The translations under genes and the position numbers were made by a program. This document shows positions 1 to 7,476 of a stretch of 8,984 nt of DNA, piece after piece. Each line of letters opens with the position of its first letter. Position 1 is the first letter of the stretch. The notes beneath the pieces were generated by a model, which saw only the letters and a list, made by a program, of their open reading frames with translations, had not been told where the DNA came from and ran no database searches. Origin of the DNA: Anaerolinea thermophila (GTDB lineage Bacteria; Chloroflexota; Anaerolineae; Anaerolineales; Villigracilaceae); contig DYLB01000048.1 of the NCBI GenBank assembly GCA_020722305.1, forward strand, positions 3,615 to 12,598. The letters are read 5' to 3'.

Positions 1-160
1 AAAGGCTGACGACGAGCACGGTCAGCAGGCCGCCGAAGGTCAGCCAGCCGGTGTTGCGGCGTTCGTTTACCCTCCAGAACGGCTCGACCACCAGGATCAG
101 GATGCCGAGAACCAGTAAAAGGACCTCGGGCAGAATTGCGGCAAAGGTTGTGGGGTTCAC
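1..160 (-). CDS. nuoN: NADH-quinone oxidoreductase subunit N, N-terminal part (runs off the left edge)
   Basis: These are the first 53 codons of NuoN, the antiporter-like membrane subunit of complex I that is closest to the NuoH/A/J/K module; it carries one proton channel. The reading frame starts with GTG at 158-160, directly after the TAA of the preceding nuoM (zero-nucleotide gap). It reads MNPTTFAAILPEVLLLVLG, then a further hydrophobic run, a charged WRVNERRN turn, and the beginning of TM2. The 'ILPEVLLLVLGILILVVE' pattern is typical of the first helix of NuoN, and the position after nuoM is the standard one. The start is supported by GGGAGGT at 167-173, 6 nt upstream. The channel residues lie outside the window, so integrity of the gene cannot be judged. 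The subunit call is confident because of both sequence and position. Confidence 0.9.
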   Translation of the reverse strand, partial: MNPTTFAAILPEVLLLVLGILILVVEPFWRVNERRNTGWLTFGGLLTVLVVSL

Positions 161-1675
161 TTATGCACCTCCCAACAGGCGGAGTATGTTTTCGACGCCG
201 GTCTGGACCATCGGCACCATCACGGACGGGAAGAGGCCGATTCCGATCATGAAAGTGCACAGGGTCACGATGGCGATCTTGTCCAGCACCGTCACGTCGG
301 TGATGTGGCCTTCGAGGTTGTCGGGCATCGGGCGGAAGAAGACGTCCCGGATGTTGCGCAGGATGTAGGCCGCGGTCAGCACGATCGAGATACTGGCGAC
401 GATGGCCAGGAGCGAGTTCACGTGCCAGACGCCCATGAAGATGGGGAATTCGGCGATGAAACCGGAGAAACCGGGCATGCCCATCGAGACCAGGCCGCCG
501 ATGATGAAGCCGACCGAGGCGAAGGGCATGATTTTGTTCATACCGCCGAGTTCGGGGATCTGACGGGTGTGCGAACGGTCGTAGATCATGCCGGTGACGG
601 CAAAGAAGAGAGCCGTCATCACCCCGTGCGAGAACATCTGCACGCCCGCGCCGGTCAGTCCAGTCTTGTTGAGGGTGGACAGGCCGAGCATGACCAGCCC
701 CATGTGCGACACGGACGAGAAACCGATCATGTACTTCATGTCGGTTTGTTGGAAGGCGATGAAGGCTCCGTAGACTACGGCGATACCGGCCAATAACATC
801 ACCAGCCAGGACCAGTATTTCGCGCCTTCGGGCAGGAGCATGATGCCCACCCGCAAGGCCGCGAACGCGCCCAGCTTCATCAGCACGCCGGCGTGGAACA
901 TGGAAACGGCGGTCGGCGCAGCCACGTGACCGTCAGGCGACCAGTTGTGGAAGGGGAAGATGCCGCCCAGCACCGCAAAGCCGAAGAAGACTGGCAGGAA
1001 CCAGGCCACCTGGAAGTTGAGCGGGAAATTGGCTTTTTCCAGAAGGAGCATGTCGAAAGACAGCACCCCGGTGCTCTGGTAAGCTGCCCAATACATCGCC
1101 AGCGCGCCGACCAGGGAGATGACCGAGCCAACGAACAGGTACAGGGTCAATTTCATGGCGGCGTATTCGCGGGTCTTGACCCAGCCCCAGATGGCAATCA
1201 GCAGGTACATGGGGAAGACCGCGATTTCGTAGAAGAAGAACAGCATGAACAGGTCGAGCGAGGCGAAAACGCCGAACACGCCGCTGGCCAGGATGAACAG
1301 GAAGGCAAAGAACTCGCGCGGCCTATCTTGGATGCCGGCCGGGTGGTGGTTGTCGTCCACGCCCCAGGAAATGAGCACGCCGGTGAACATGACGATGCCC
1401 GTCAGCAGGACCAGCGGGGCGCTCATGCCGTCCACGCCGAACTTCAGGCTGATGCCCAACTGCGGCAGCCAGCGGTAGGTCTCGACGAACTGGTAGCCGG
1501 TCATCTCATTGACCAGGTACTGGACGTAAACCCAGGCCGCCAGGAGCAGGTCGAACGTCGCCGCGGCCAGGGCCACGGCGCGGGTCTCGTTGCGGCGTTC
1601 GGCCGGGATCAGCAGCATGATTACCGCGGCGACCATCGGGATAAAAACGATCAGACTCAGGATCGGAAATGTCAT
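161..1675 (-). CDS. nuoM: Second NuoM paralogue of complex I (504 aa), lacking the TM7 channel lysine
   Basis: This is a second, divergent NuoM-type antiporter-like subunit (about 14 transmembrane helices, usual family length near 500 aa) next to a canonical nuoM. The proton-channel landmarks are the TM5 glutamate E150 (in FFFYEIAVFPMYLL), the TM8 lysine K267 (HAGVLMKLGAF), K314 in the conserved QQTDMKYMIGFSSVSHMG segment, and the TM12 glutamate E409 (GFSGFIAEFPIF). The TM7 lysine, seen in the neighbouring paralogue as AIKVPVWPFH, is replaced by leucine L236 (AVLGGIFPFH), and no other Lys is nearby. H261 precedes the TM8 motif, as in NuoL. The TM3-TM4 loop is longer than in the first NuoM and contains HH (about residues 106-120). 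ATG at 1673-1675 follows an AGGT 8 nt upstream; the gap to the previous gene is 12 nt. Family assignment is firm. Its role as an extra pump module is inference, and the lost lysine makes full activity uncertain. Confidence 0.93.
   Translation of the reverse strand: MTFPILSLIVFIPMVAAVIMLLIPAERRNETRAVALAAATFDLLLAAWVYVQYLVNEMTGYQFVETYRWLPQLGISLKFGVDGMSAPLVLLTGIVMFTGVLISWGVDDNHHPAGIQDRPREFFAFLFILASGVFGVFASLDLFMLFFFYEIAVFPMYLLIAIWGWVKTREYAAMKLTLYLFVGSVISLVGALAMYWAAYQSTGVLSFDMLLLEKANFPLNFQVAWFLPVFFGFAVLGGIFPFHNWSPDGHVAAPTAVSMFHAGVLMKLGAFAALRVGIMLLPEGAKYWSWLVMLLAGIAVVYGAFIAFQQTDMKYMIGFSSVSHMGLVMLGLSTLNKTGLTGAGVQMFSHGVMTALFFAVTGMIYDRSHTRQIPELGGMNKIMPFASVGFIIGGLVSMGMPGFSGFIAEFPIFMGVWHVNSLLAIVASISIVLTAAYILRNIRDVFFRPMPDNLEGHITDVTVLDKIAIVTLCTFMIGIGLFPSVMVPMVQTGVENILRLLGGA
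167..173 (-). promoter_or_regulatory. Ribosome binding site of nuoN, inside the end of the second nuoM
   Basis: GGGAGGT on the minus strand is an almost complete Shine-Dalgarno sequence and lies 6 nt before the GTG at 158-160. It is made of the last codons of the upstream gene (the GGA-GGT pair coding Gly-Gly before Ala-stop). Because the stop and the next start touch (TAAGTG), this arrangement favours translational coupling and fixes the unusual GTG start. Confidence 0.75.
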
Positions 1676-1687
1676 TGTGTACCTCGC

Positions 1688-3217
1688 TTAGAACAGCCTG
1701 ACAACGGCCTTGTTGATCACGTCCAGGATCCAGGCGGGCCAGACGCCGATCCACAGGATGAGGGCCATCAGCGGGGCCATGACCAGGATTTCGCGGGTGT
1801 TGATCTCGGTCAGTTTGTGCTCGCCGTGCGCCCAGTGTTCGTTCAGCGGACCGTGCAGCACGTCCTTGATCCCTTTCAAGATGTACGCGCCGGTGAAGAG
1901 CAAGCCGATCATCGCCAGGGCGGTGAAGACGGGCAGCGGGCCCCAGGCACCCCGCACGACCAGGAACTCGGAGATGAAGCCGTTCAGGCCGGGCAGGCCG
2001 AGGGAGGCCATGCTGGTGAAGATCAGGATGCCGCCATAGACCGGCACGAGCGGGAACAGGCCGCCGAAGTCGCTCAGGTTGCGGGTGTGGGTGCGTTCGT
2101 AGATCACACCAACCAGGAAGAACATGCCTGCCGCCGACAGGCCGTGGTTGAACATTTGCAGGACAGCCCCGTTCATGGCGATGTGGGCGTCCGCCGTCCC
2201 GGCGACTTTGGCCGCAGCGGCGATGCCAAGCACCACGAAGCCCATGTGGTTGACGGATGAGTAGGCTACCAGCCGCTTGAAGTCAGTTTGGCCGTAAGCG
2301 CCGAACGCACCGAAGATGATCGCCATCACGGCCAGGAAGGCCAGCGCCCAGGCATATTGCTGGGCCTGCATCGGGTAGAACGGCAGCACCAGGCGCAGGA
2401 AACCGTAAGCGCCGAGTTTCAACAGCACGCCCGCCAGGATCATCGAACCGGCCGTGGGGGCTTCGGTATGGGCGTCGGGGAGCCAGGTGTGGAAGGGCCA
2501 GACCGGGACTTTGATGGCGAAGGCTACGACGAATGCCCAGAAGGCAATCGTCTTGACTGTGGCGATGGACATCCCGCCCAGGGCCACGTTGGGTAACGTC
2601 GCAGCGTAGGGCCACTTGTCGAACAACGCGACCAGGTCATAGGTCCCGAACGCCACGCCCAGCATCTGAACCGCCAGCAGCAGGCCGAGCGATCCGGCCA
2701 TGGTGTAGATCAGGAACTTGAGCGAGGCATAGTTCCGGTTGGCGCTGCCCCACTGGTTGATGAGGAAATACATCGGGACCAGGCCGACTTCCCAGAAGAC
2801 GAAGAAGATCAGCAGGTCGAGGGCCATGAAAACGCCCAACATGCCCGTCTCGAGGAGCAGGAAGAGCATGAAGTAAGCTTTGACCTTCTCGCTGATGCTG
2901 AAGGAGGCCAGCAGGGCCAGCGGCGTCAGCAGGGTGGTCAGCAGGACCATGGTCAGGGATAGGCCGTCCACGCCGAGGTGGAAGGTCGAGTTGAGGGCTT
3001 GGTACCAGACATATTGTTCTTCGAACTGGAACCCGGCTGCGCTCTTGTCGAAGTTGAACCAGATCACAAGCGAGAGCGCGAAAGGGACCAGGCTGGCAAC
3101 GAAGGCCGTCCAGCGGATGAGTTTGGCCTCGCCGCCGGGCAGGAAGAGGATGACCAGCGCCGCCAGGACGGGGAAGAACAGGATGGTGGTCAGCAGGTGA
3201 CTAGAAAGAAAGTCCAT
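1688..3217 (-). CDS. nuoM: NADH-quinone oxidoreductase subunit M (canonical copy, 509 aa)
   Basis: NuoM is one of the antiporter-like subunits in the membrane arm of complex I; it conducts protons across the membrane when quinone reduction drives the complex. All expected channel residues are visible: E143 in TM5 (FFVFWEVGLVPMYFLI), K236 in TM7 (AFAIKVPVWPFHTWLPDAH), K267 in TM8 (AGVLLKLGAYG), and E417 in TM12 (LPGLNGFISEF). The conserved TDFKRLVAYSSVNHMG segment is at 311-326. Length matches the family. ATG at 3215-3217 is preceded by GGAG with 6 nt spacing, and the gap from nuoL is 17 nt. Because every key residue is retained, this is the orthologue of ordinary NuoM, while the next gene downstream is the divergent extra copy. 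The two proteins are clearly paralogous but far from identical, so the duplication is old or the second copy was acquired separately. Confidence 0.97.
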   Translation of the reverse strand: MDFLSSHLLTTILFFPVLAALVILFLPGGEAKLIRWTAFVASLVPFALSLVIWFNFDKSAAGFQFEEQYVWYQALNSTFHLGVDGLSLTMVLLTTLLTPLALLASFSISEKVKAYFMLFLLLETGMLGVFMALDLLIFFVFWEVGLVPMYFLINQWGSANRNYASLKFLIYTMAGSLGLLLAVQMLGVAFGTYDLVALFDKWPYAATLPNVALGGMSIATVKTIAFWAFVVAFAIKVPVWPFHTWLPDAHTEAPTAGSMILAGVLLKLGAYGFLRLVLPFYPMQAQQYAWALAFLAVMAIIFGAFGAYGQTDFKRLVAYSSVNHMGFVVLGIAAAAKVAGTADAHIAMNGAVLQMFNHGLSAAGMFFLVGVIYERTHTRNLSDFGGLFPLVPVYGGILIFTSMASLGLPGLNGFISEFLVVRGAWGPLPVFTALAMIGLLFTGAYILKGIKDVLHGPLNEHWAHGEHKLTEINTREILVMAPLMALILWIGVWPAWILDVINKAVVRLF

Positions 3218-3234
3218 GTTTCACTCCGTTGCCG

Positions 3235-5394
3235 TTACGCCATGAAGAAGTAGTACACCAGCACGCCAACGACGAACAACACGCCAATCGAGGTCAGCAT
3301 GTACTGTTGGATGCGCCCGGTCTGGACCTTGCGGACGGCGCGTGCCGCCGGGTGGACCGTCCATTGGTGGCTGAGTTTGTCGGCAACAATGTCGTTAATG
3401 AACCAGGCATCAATGTACTTACGCAGGGTGTCGCCGATCCAGGCTGCGGCTTTGCCGAAGAAATGCAGGATGCCGTCAATGACACCCTTGTCCATCCACT
3501 GGTACGTGAAGGTTTCGGCGAACCAGTAAGACGGTTTGACGAACAGGAAGTCGTAGATTTCGTCGAAGTACCACTTGTTCTTGAGGGCCGGGATTTGGAG
3601 TTTGTCTTCAGCCGGGGATTTGACGTTGCGGTAAACGAGGTATCCCAGGCCGAGGCCGCCGAGGGCAACGGACAGCGAAGTCAGCAGGGGGGCCCAGCTG
3701 AACTCGAGCGCTTCGGGATGTTCGAGCAGGCTCCCGCCGACAAATTCGTGGAACCAGTTGGGCAGGATCCCACCCAGGACGGGGAAGTGTTCCGGGATTC
3801 CGACCCAGCCGTAGGCGGCGGCGAAGACCGCCAGGACGACCAGCGGGACCGTCATCGTCCAGGGAGTTTCCTGGGCGTGTTCGGCTTCCTTCGTCCGGGG
3901 TTCGCCCAGGAAGGTCAGGGTAATCTGGCGCATGGTGTAGAAAGCCGTCAGGAAGGCGGCCACCGCCAGGGTGATGAAGACCGTCAAATGTCCATTGGCC
4001 CAGGCATCCGCCAGGATTTCATCCTTGGACCAGAAGCCGGCCGTAATGATCGGGAAGCCCGACAGGGCGAAACCGCCGATCAGGAAAGTCCAGAAGGTAA
4101 TCGGCATCTTCTTGCGCAGGCCGCCCATGTTGAACATATCCTGCGGGTCCACGTGATGGTCCCCGGTGTGCAGGACGCCGTGTTCCATGCCATGGATGAC
4201 CGAACCGGAGCCGAGGAAGAGCAGCCCCTTGAAGAAGGCGTGAGTGATCAGGTGAAAGGCTGCGGCGATGTAGGCGCCGATGCCCAGAGCGGCGATCATG
4301 AAGCCTAATTGCGAGATGGTCGAGTAGGCTAGGACGCGTTTGATGTCGTTTTGGGCGACCGCAATCGTGGCCGAGAACAGGGCAGTGAAGGCGCCAATGA
4401 AGGCCACCAGGTTCATGGCGGGGAGCAGGGCCGCGCCCTCGTGCCAGCCGGCCGTCAGCAGCGGGAACATGCGCAGGACGGCGTAGACGCCGGCCGAGAC
4501 CATCGTCGCCGCATGGATCATGGCACTGACCGGGGTCGGGCCTTCCATGGCGTCGGGCAGCCAGACGTGCAACGGCCACTGGGCCGACTTGCCGATCGTC
4601 CCGACAAAGAGCAGGATGGCAATCGCCCCGGCCGCAGACAACCCGAAAAAGGCCGGGGTTGTCGCCAGGACGTGCAGGGTCTCTTCGGTGAAAATTTCAC
4701 TGAAAGTCAGGGTGCCGGTGGCTTGATACAGAAAAGCGATGCCGAGCAGCATGAACACGTCGCCAATGCGGGTGGTCATAAAGGCTTTGATGGCCGCCGC
4801 CCGGGCCGAGGGCTTGCCGTACCAGAAACCGATCAGCAGGTACGAGCACAAGCCCATGATCTCCCAGCCAACGAACAGGGTCAGCAGGTTGTCGGACACG
4901 ACCAGGGTGTACATGCCGAACGCAAACAGGCCCAGGAAGGCGAAGAAGCGCGAGTACATCGGCTCGACCGACAGGACCATGTGCTTGTGGCCGTGTTCAT
5001 CCGTTACGGTTGCCCCGTGCGGAGGCAGGCCGGCCCGGTCATGGTCGCCTTTCGGCTGGCCGAAATTTTGATAGCCCACGCTATACAGGAAGATCATGAA
5101 GATCGTCCAGGCCACGAAGAACAGCACCGCCGCCCCGAGCGGATCAATCGAAATGCCGATCCTGAACCAGGTGTCGCCGACCGGCAGCCAGGGAATGGAA
5201 CTGGCAAATCCGCTGAAATGTTCAGTCGTGACCGCTTTGTAAAATACAACCATGCTGCCCAGCCACGACAGGAACGCCGCCCCGACTCCAAGCGTGTGGC
5301 TGAGGGCTTTGCTCCTGTTGGTGAACAGCACGATCAGGAAAAACGCCAGGACAGGCGGGAGCGGGATCAACCAGATAAGGGTTTCAGTCGCCAT
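3235..5394 (-). CDS. nuoL: NADH-quinone oxidoreductase subunit L with extended C-terminal lateral-helix region (719 aa)
   Basis: NuoL is the distal antiporter-like subunit of complex I; its C-terminal lateral helix runs along the other antiporter-like subunits and ends in an anchoring helix. Visible landmarks: E178 in TM5 (FVGWEIMGLCSYLLIG), D212 (TTRIGDVF), K269 in TM7 (GTIGKSAQWPLHVWLPDAM), H294 (AMIHAATMVSAGVY), H381/H385 and K389 (HLITHAFFKGLLFL), K457-D458 (GFWSKDEIL). Two insertions make it longer than the usual 600-650 aa. One is about residues 112-140, His- and Asp-rich, between TM3 and TM4. The other is about 30 residues in the lateral-helix region around 658-688, between the KWYFDEIYDFLFVKP motif (607-621) and the QTGRIQQY motif (691-698) before the last helix. 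ATG at 5392-5394 has AGGAG 6 nt upstream; the gap from nuoK is 9 nt. The longer lateral helix fits the presence of a second NuoM downstream. Confidence 0.97.
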   Translation of the reverse strand: MATETLIWLIPLPPVLAFFLIVLFTNRSKALSHTLGVGAAFLSWLGSMVVFYKAVTTEHFSGFASSIPWLPVGDTWFRIGISIDPLGAAVLFFVAWTIFMIFLYSVGYQNFGQPKGDHDRAGLPPHGATVTDEHGHKHMVLSVEPMYSRFFAFLGLFAFGMYTLVVSDNLLTLFVGWEIMGLCSYLLIGFWYGKPSARAAAIKAFMTTRIGDVFMLLGIAFLYQATGTLTFSEIFTEETLHVLATTPAFFGLSAAGAIAILLFVGTIGKSAQWPLHVWLPDAMEGPTPVSAMIHAATMVSAGVYAVLRMFPLLTAGWHEGAALLPAMNLVAFIGAFTALFSATIAVAQNDIKRVLAYSTISQLGFMIAALGIGAYIAAAFHLITHAFFKGLLFLGSGSVIHGMEHGVLHTGDHHVDPQDMFNMGGLRKKMPITFWTFLIGGFALSGFPIITAGFWSKDEILADAWANGHLTVFITLAVAAFLTAFYTMRQITLTFLGEPRTKEAEHAQETPWTMTVPLVVLAVFAAAYGWVGIPEHFPVLGGILPNWFHEFVGGSLLEHPEALEFSWAPLLTSLSVALGGLGLGYLVYRNVKSPAEDKLQIPALKNKWYFDEIYDFLFVKPSYWFAETFTYQWMDKGVIDGILHFFGKAAAWIGDTLRKYIDAWFINDIVADKLSHQWTVHPAARAVRKVQTGRIQQYMLTSIGVLFVVGVLVYYFFMA

Positions 5395-5403
5395 ACCAAT
5401 CTC

Positions 5404-5712
5404 CTACCATTTCATCAGGTCGAGTTCGTCGGCCACGACGGTGTTGCGGCGACGGTAGATGGAGATGACCAGGCCCAGGCCGACGGCCACTTCCGCAGCC
5501 GCCACGGCGAAGACGATGATCGCGAAGACCTGTCCGGCAATCGAGGCCAGCGAACCGTAGCGCCAGAAGGCCACCAGGTTGATGTTGACCGCGTTGAGCA
5601 TCAGCTCGATGCCGAGCAGGATGGCGATGGCATTCTTGCGGGCCAGCACGCCGAACAACCCGACGCTGAACAGCGCCGCGGCTAAAATCAGATACCAGGA
5701 AAGAGGGATCAT
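5404..5712 (-). CDS. nuoK: NADH-quinone oxidoreductase subunit K (102 aa)
   Basis: NuoK is a small three-helix subunit in the membrane arm of complex I, forming with NuoJ the proton path between NuoH and the first antiporter-like subunit (it is related to MrpC). The length is normal. The two essential membrane glutamates are present: E36 in ILLGIELMLNAVN and E74 in AIIVFAVAAAEVAVGLG. The last helix ends in IYRRRN followed by a short polar tail, as in the family. ATG at 5710-5712 has a strong AGGAGG with 5 nt spacing, and the gap from nuoJ is 9 nt. Only one nuoK is seen here even though nuoM is doubled. Confidence 0.97.
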   Translation of the reverse strand: MIPLSWYLILAAALFSVGLFGVLARKNAIAILLGIELMLNAVNINLVAFWRYGSLASIAGQVFAIIVFAVAAAEVAVGLGLVISIYRRRNTVVADELDLMKW

Positions 5713-5721
5713 TGCATCCTC

Positions 5722-6231
5722 CTATTTCTTAGTCCCGGCGACGTAGACCGCGCCGATCAGCGCCGCCAGCAGCAGCACGGAGGCCACTTCGAAGGGCAGC
5801 ACGAAAGCGTCCGTGGACACCAGGGCTGCTCCCAGCTCGACGACGCCGTCGAAGCCCGAGGGCAGCGCCGCGGCGGTCCCGTTGAAGCCGCGCCAGCTGC
5901 TCAGGAGCATGAACAAGCCGCCGAAGGTCAACAGGCCGATCAGGGCGGCCGCGCCCCAACCCCTGTTCAACTGCTCGCCCTGGTCGCGCATTTCCCGGCG
6001 GGTCAGCATGATGGCAAAAATGAACAGGATCGCAATCGCGCCGATGTAAACCACCACCTGCACTACGGTCAGGAAGGTTGCATCCAGCAGGGCGAACAGC
6101 ACGGCCACCCCAAACAGGGCCGCGACAAGATACAGCGCCGCATGGACCAGGTTTTTGGTCGAGACGACCATCACCGCCGCGCCGAGAATGACGACAGCCG
6201 ATAAGATGAAGAGAATTTGTATCGCAGTCAT
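5722..6231 (-). CDS. nuoJ: NADH-quinone oxidoreductase subunit J (169 aa)
   Basis: NuoJ is a five-helix membrane subunit of complex I. Its third helix changes conformation during turnover and couples the quinone site to the pumping arm. The signature TM3 is at 56-76, VVQVVVYIGAIAILFIFAIML in two pieces around Y62, followed by the basic TRREMRD turn. The last helix reads PFEVASVLLLAALIGAVY (146-163), the conserved end of NuoJ. Length matches the family. ATG at 6229-6231 is preceded by GAGGAG with 7 nt spacing, and the gap from nuoH is 12 nt. In canonical operons nuoI lies between nuoH and nuoJ; here it is missing. Confidence 0.96.
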   Translation of the reverse strand: MTAIQILFILSAVVILGAAVMVVSTKNLVHAALYLVAALFGVAVLFALLDATFLTVVQVVVYIGAIAILFIFAIMLTRREMRDQGEQLNRGWGAAALIGLLTFGGLFMLLSSWRGFNGTAAALPSGFDGVVELGAALVSTDAFVLPFEVASVLLLAALIGAVYVAGTKK

Positions 6232-6243
6232 AATTTCGCTCCT

Positions 6244-7452
6244 CTAGTGATGAGCGGCCTGCGCCACAGACTCGACTACGGGTTCTTCGGCCTTGCGTTG
6301 GCTGCGGGAATAAGCCCGCAGGATTTCCAGCGTGAGCCAGCCGACGACCACGTTCGCCAGGAACATGACCAGGGCGTAGACCCAGGTCTCGCTCCCGGCC
6401 AGCGCCTGGTTCAGGACCGCCGTCACCATCAGCACCACCAGCGACAGCGGGGTGAGGAACTTCCAGTTGAAGCCCAGCATGTGGTCAATGCGGATACGCG
6501 GCACGGTGTACTTGACCCACATGATGACCCAGTACCCGATCAGGGCTTTGACCAGGAAGATGATCGCGCCGACGAGCGGGTGCAGGTTTTCCAGGCCGAA
6601 GAAGCGGTAGCCGCCAAAGAACAGGATCGCCAGGAAGCCGCCGAAAGTGAAGGCGTGCAGCAACTCGCCGGCGTAGAACAGGCCAAACTTCATCCCGGTA
6701 TATTCGATGTGGAAACCGGCCACGATCTCGGACTCGGCTTCGTTCAGGTCGAAGGGCGAACGCCCCAACTCGGCGATGGCGCTGATCAGGAAGATGACCG
6801 TTGCCAGCGGGGCCACGATGAAGAACCACACGCCGCCGTCCCCTTGCGCCAGGGTGATCTCCCTCACGCTCATCGAGCCGGTGATGATGGTCGGGATGAG
6901 CAGGGCCACCACCATCGGGATTTCGTAAGACACCATCGAAGCCACCATGCGGAACGCGCCAAGCAGGGCGTACTTGTTGTTCGACGACCAGCCCGCCATG
7001 ATGATGGACAGGGTCCCCAGCGCGCCGGCCGCTACCAGGTAAAGCAGCGCCACGTTCAGGTCGGCGCCGTAGATCGTGGCAGCCAGGGGCAGAATCGCCC
7101 ACAGCAAAAGCACGGAGGTCAGCGACAGGATCGGGGCCAGGTTATAGACCAGTTTGTCCGCTCCGACAGGGGTGATGTCTTCCTTGAGGATCAGTTTGAC
7201 GATGTCCGCGAACGGCTGGAAAATGCCAAACGGGCCGACCCGGTTCGGTCCCAGGCGGTCCTGGAAGCGGGCCACCACCTTGCGTTCGATCCAGACCAGG
7301 AAAATGTCGAGAAGCATCGCAAAACTGACCAGGACCAGGGCGCCCAGGAGCAGGATAATTGCGTTCGCAAGCCCCGAACTCCAGCCCCAGCCCGTGAAGA
7401 CATCCCGCAGCCACTGAGCAACAAAATTAATCGGGTCACTCCAGAAGGTCAT
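6244..7452 (-). CDS. nuoH: NADH-quinone oxidoreductase subunit H (402 aa)
   Basis: NuoH is the membrane subunit that holds the quinone-binding chamber with NuoB and NuoD, and joins the peripheral and membrane arms. Diagnostic motifs are present: ERKVVARFQDRLGPNRVGP (56-74) followed by FQPFADIVKLILKED, the quinone-chamber motif AELGRSPFDLNEAESEIVAG (227-246) with its run of acidic residues E228, D235, E238, E240, E242, then FHIEYTGMKFGLFYAGE (247-263), and RIRIDHMLGFNWKFLTP (320-335). The length is slightly above E. coli NuoH because of a polar C-terminal tail (about 381-402) ending in His-His. ATG at 7450-7452 follows AAGGAG with 6 nt spacing. A 75-nt gap with a hairpin separates it from nuoA. 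The quinone-site glutamates being intact argues for a real quinone-reactive complex rather than a cation antiporter. Confidence 0.97.
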   Translation of the reverse strand: MTFWSDPINFVAQWLRDVFTGWGWSSGLANAIILLLGALVLVSFAMLLDIFLVWIERKVVARFQDRLGPNRVGPFGIFQPFADIVKLILKEDITPVGADKLVYNLAPILSLTSVLLLWAILPLAATIYGADLNVALLYLVAAGALGTLSIIMAGWSSNNKYALLGAFRMVASMVSYEIPMVVALLIPTIITGSMSVREITLAQGDGGVWFFIVAPLATVIFLISAIAELGRSPFDLNEAESEIVAGFHIEYTGMKFGLFYAGELLHAFTFGGFLAILFFGGYRFFGLENLHPLVGAIIFLVKALIGYWVIMWVKYTVPRIRIDHMLGFNWKFLTPLSLVVLMVTAVLNQALAGSETWVYALVMFLANVVVGWLTLEILRAYSRSQRKAEEPVVESVAQAAHH

Positions 7453-7458
7453 GGGTTT

Positions 7459-7464
7459 CTCCTT
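7459..7464 (-). promoter_or_regulatory. Ribosome binding site of nuoH
   Basis: AAGGAG on the minus strand, 6 nt before the nuoH ATG. It lies 12 nt after the hairpin at 7477-7510, whose loop contains CCUCCU in the transcript. Five bases of that loop (CUCCU) are complementary to the AGGAG here, so an alternative fold that hides this site is conceivable, though short. Confidence 0.65.
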
Positions 7465-7476
7465 AAAACTACAAAT

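Noticed and set aside
893..2260. A long open frame of 455 codons on the plus strand, antisense to both nuoM genes
   Set aside because: It is the mirror of hydrophobic, GC-rich coding sequence. The product is rich in Gln, His, Asp and Glu, as expected from reversed Leu/Val/Met codons, crosses the boundary of two real genes, and has no domain. The nuoM proteins on the other strand are unmistakable.
161..3217. The two nuoM genes as an assembly artefact or a recent tandem duplication
   Set aside because: The two proteins differ throughout, in loop lengths and in the TM7 lysine, and have separate ribosome binding sites; they are not near-identical copies.
161..5394. The L/M/M/N/K genes as part of an Mrp-type Na+/H+ antiporter or a hydrogenase membrane arm
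   Set aside because: nuoA, nuoH with intact quinone-chamber motifs, and nuoJ are in the same cluster; Mrp operons lack these. A hydrogenase or formate-lyase complex would be expected to carry its catalytic subunits, none of which is seen.
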